A stretch of DNA of 60,006 nucleotides, from assembly GCF_021729155.1 (NCBI RefSeq), contig NZ_JAJQYA010000031.1, positions 246 through 60,251 of the forward strand, read 5' to 3'. A program made the translations under genes and the position numbers. The first letter of the stretch is position 1. The number at the start of each line of letters is the position of its first letter. Below, in pieces: positions 59,848-60,006 of this stretch. This DNA comes from Membranihabitans marinus. GTDB taxonomy: Bacteria; Bacteroidota; Bacteroidia; Chitinophagales; Saprospiraceae. The notes under the pieces are model-generated. The model had not been told where the DNA came from. It saw nothing but the letters and a program-made list of their open reading frames with translations, and searched no databases.

Positions 59848-60006
59848 TTAGTGGATAATGTCTAAATAGGTTCGTGGTCTATGACGAACCATGCGCTCCA
59901 ATAAATGATCGAAGATTTCAGCCTTCATTTTATTGCGATTAAAACGATAGCAAAATTCGTCCAAATAATACTGCAATAATTCGGCATGGTGATGAGTGCC
60001 TCTCAA
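59848..60006 (-). CDS. IS1595-family transposase, C-terminal end (cut by window edge)
   Basis: The last 52 residues of a minus-strand gene read LRGTHHHAELLQYYLDEFCY, RFNRNK and IFDHLLERM, ending in HRPRTYLDIIH. The LxGT(H/Y)H...L..YLDEFCYRFNRR...FD.LL pattern is the typical end of ISXO2-like DDE transposases of the IS1595 family. The stop is TAA at 59848-59850. Whether the gene is intact upstream cannot be seen. It is the only transposase sequence found in the window. Confidence 0.75.
   Translation of the reverse strand: MRGTHHHAELLQYYLDEFCYRFNRNKMKAEIFDHLLERMVRHRPRTYLDIIH

Overview
This is a Bacteroidota chromosome segment of roughly 40% GC. The lineage call rests on lipoproteins with LxxC-type lipoboxes followed by acidic residues, a CarboxypepD_reg/TonB receptor overlapping a DUF4249 lipoprotein, eukaryote/archaeal-type GlyRS, TAnnTTTG-like -7 boxes and few Shine-Dalgarno sites. 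The repeat-rich 3' gene flanks together with the polysaccharide and L-fucose genes suggest a Saprospiria-like aquatic or marine bacterium, but genus cannot be read from the window. No rRNA, tRNA, CRISPR array or complete insertion sequence was seen. The right edge cuts an IS1595-type transposase.

Layout. 1-1206: dispersed hairpin repeats. 1279-4012: a secreted protein of ten 17-residue repeats, a DUF3024 protein and a DUF3089 hydrolase lipoprotein. 4013-4930: repeats, including a 241-bp MITE-like insertion. 5007-7577: OmpA lipoprotein, pyrophosphatase-like lipoprotein, and an ECF sigma factor with a putative anti-sigma partner. 7894-12741: valS, a GH43-like protein and an AI-2E-type permease. 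12760-14760: the densest repeat zone, with a second MITE-like copy and a duplicated 3' end of the following ABC exporter. 14761-21500: ABC exporter, dnaE, and a TlpA/peroxiredoxin-like pair coupled to dnaE. 21574-22847: cutC and a small lipoprotein. 23136-28451: a complete non-phosphorylating L-fucose (6-deoxyhexose) oxidation operon of six enzymes. 28492-29806: DUF2061 and lrgAB-like genes. 30643-34189: NTF2-like lipoprotein, CE15 esterase and SASA-type acetylesterase. 34411-38968: fumC, kdsB, RskA-domain lipoprotein and superoxide dismutase. 39211-46966: parallel beta-helix protein, Tat-type class V aminotransferase, DUF4180, a second TlpA/peroxiredoxin-like pair and a DUF1343/NamZ-like lipoprotein. 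47226-52884: glycyl-tRNA synthetase, two tandem alpha/beta-hydrolase paralogues and an S9 peptidase. 53091-58843: DUF4249 lipoprotein, TonB receptor and three tandem outer-membrane barrel paralogues. 59848-60006: transposase end.

How genes fit together. Exported carbohydrate-active proteins (GH43-like, CE15, SASA esterase, beta-helix protein, two secreted esterases) probably deacylate and trim plant or algal polysaccharide. The fucose operon would convert released L-fucose to pyruvate plus L-lactate. Housekeeping genes (valS, dnaE, fumC, kdsB, glyQS) lie between these accessory blocks.

The most unusual content is non-coding. A family of about 77-bp intergenic modules is built from three consecutive hairpins (a, b, c). 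Hairpin geometry and linkers are constant, but stem sequences differ and co-vary. The middle hairpin is 9 bp + 5 nt + 9 bp at all 14 sites I found, using ten different stem sequences. The modules lie at 3' ends of genes and not in the divergent promoter gaps. They form mosaics with a second repeat family and with the MITE-like element, whose insertion is documented by two filled and two empty sites inside the window.
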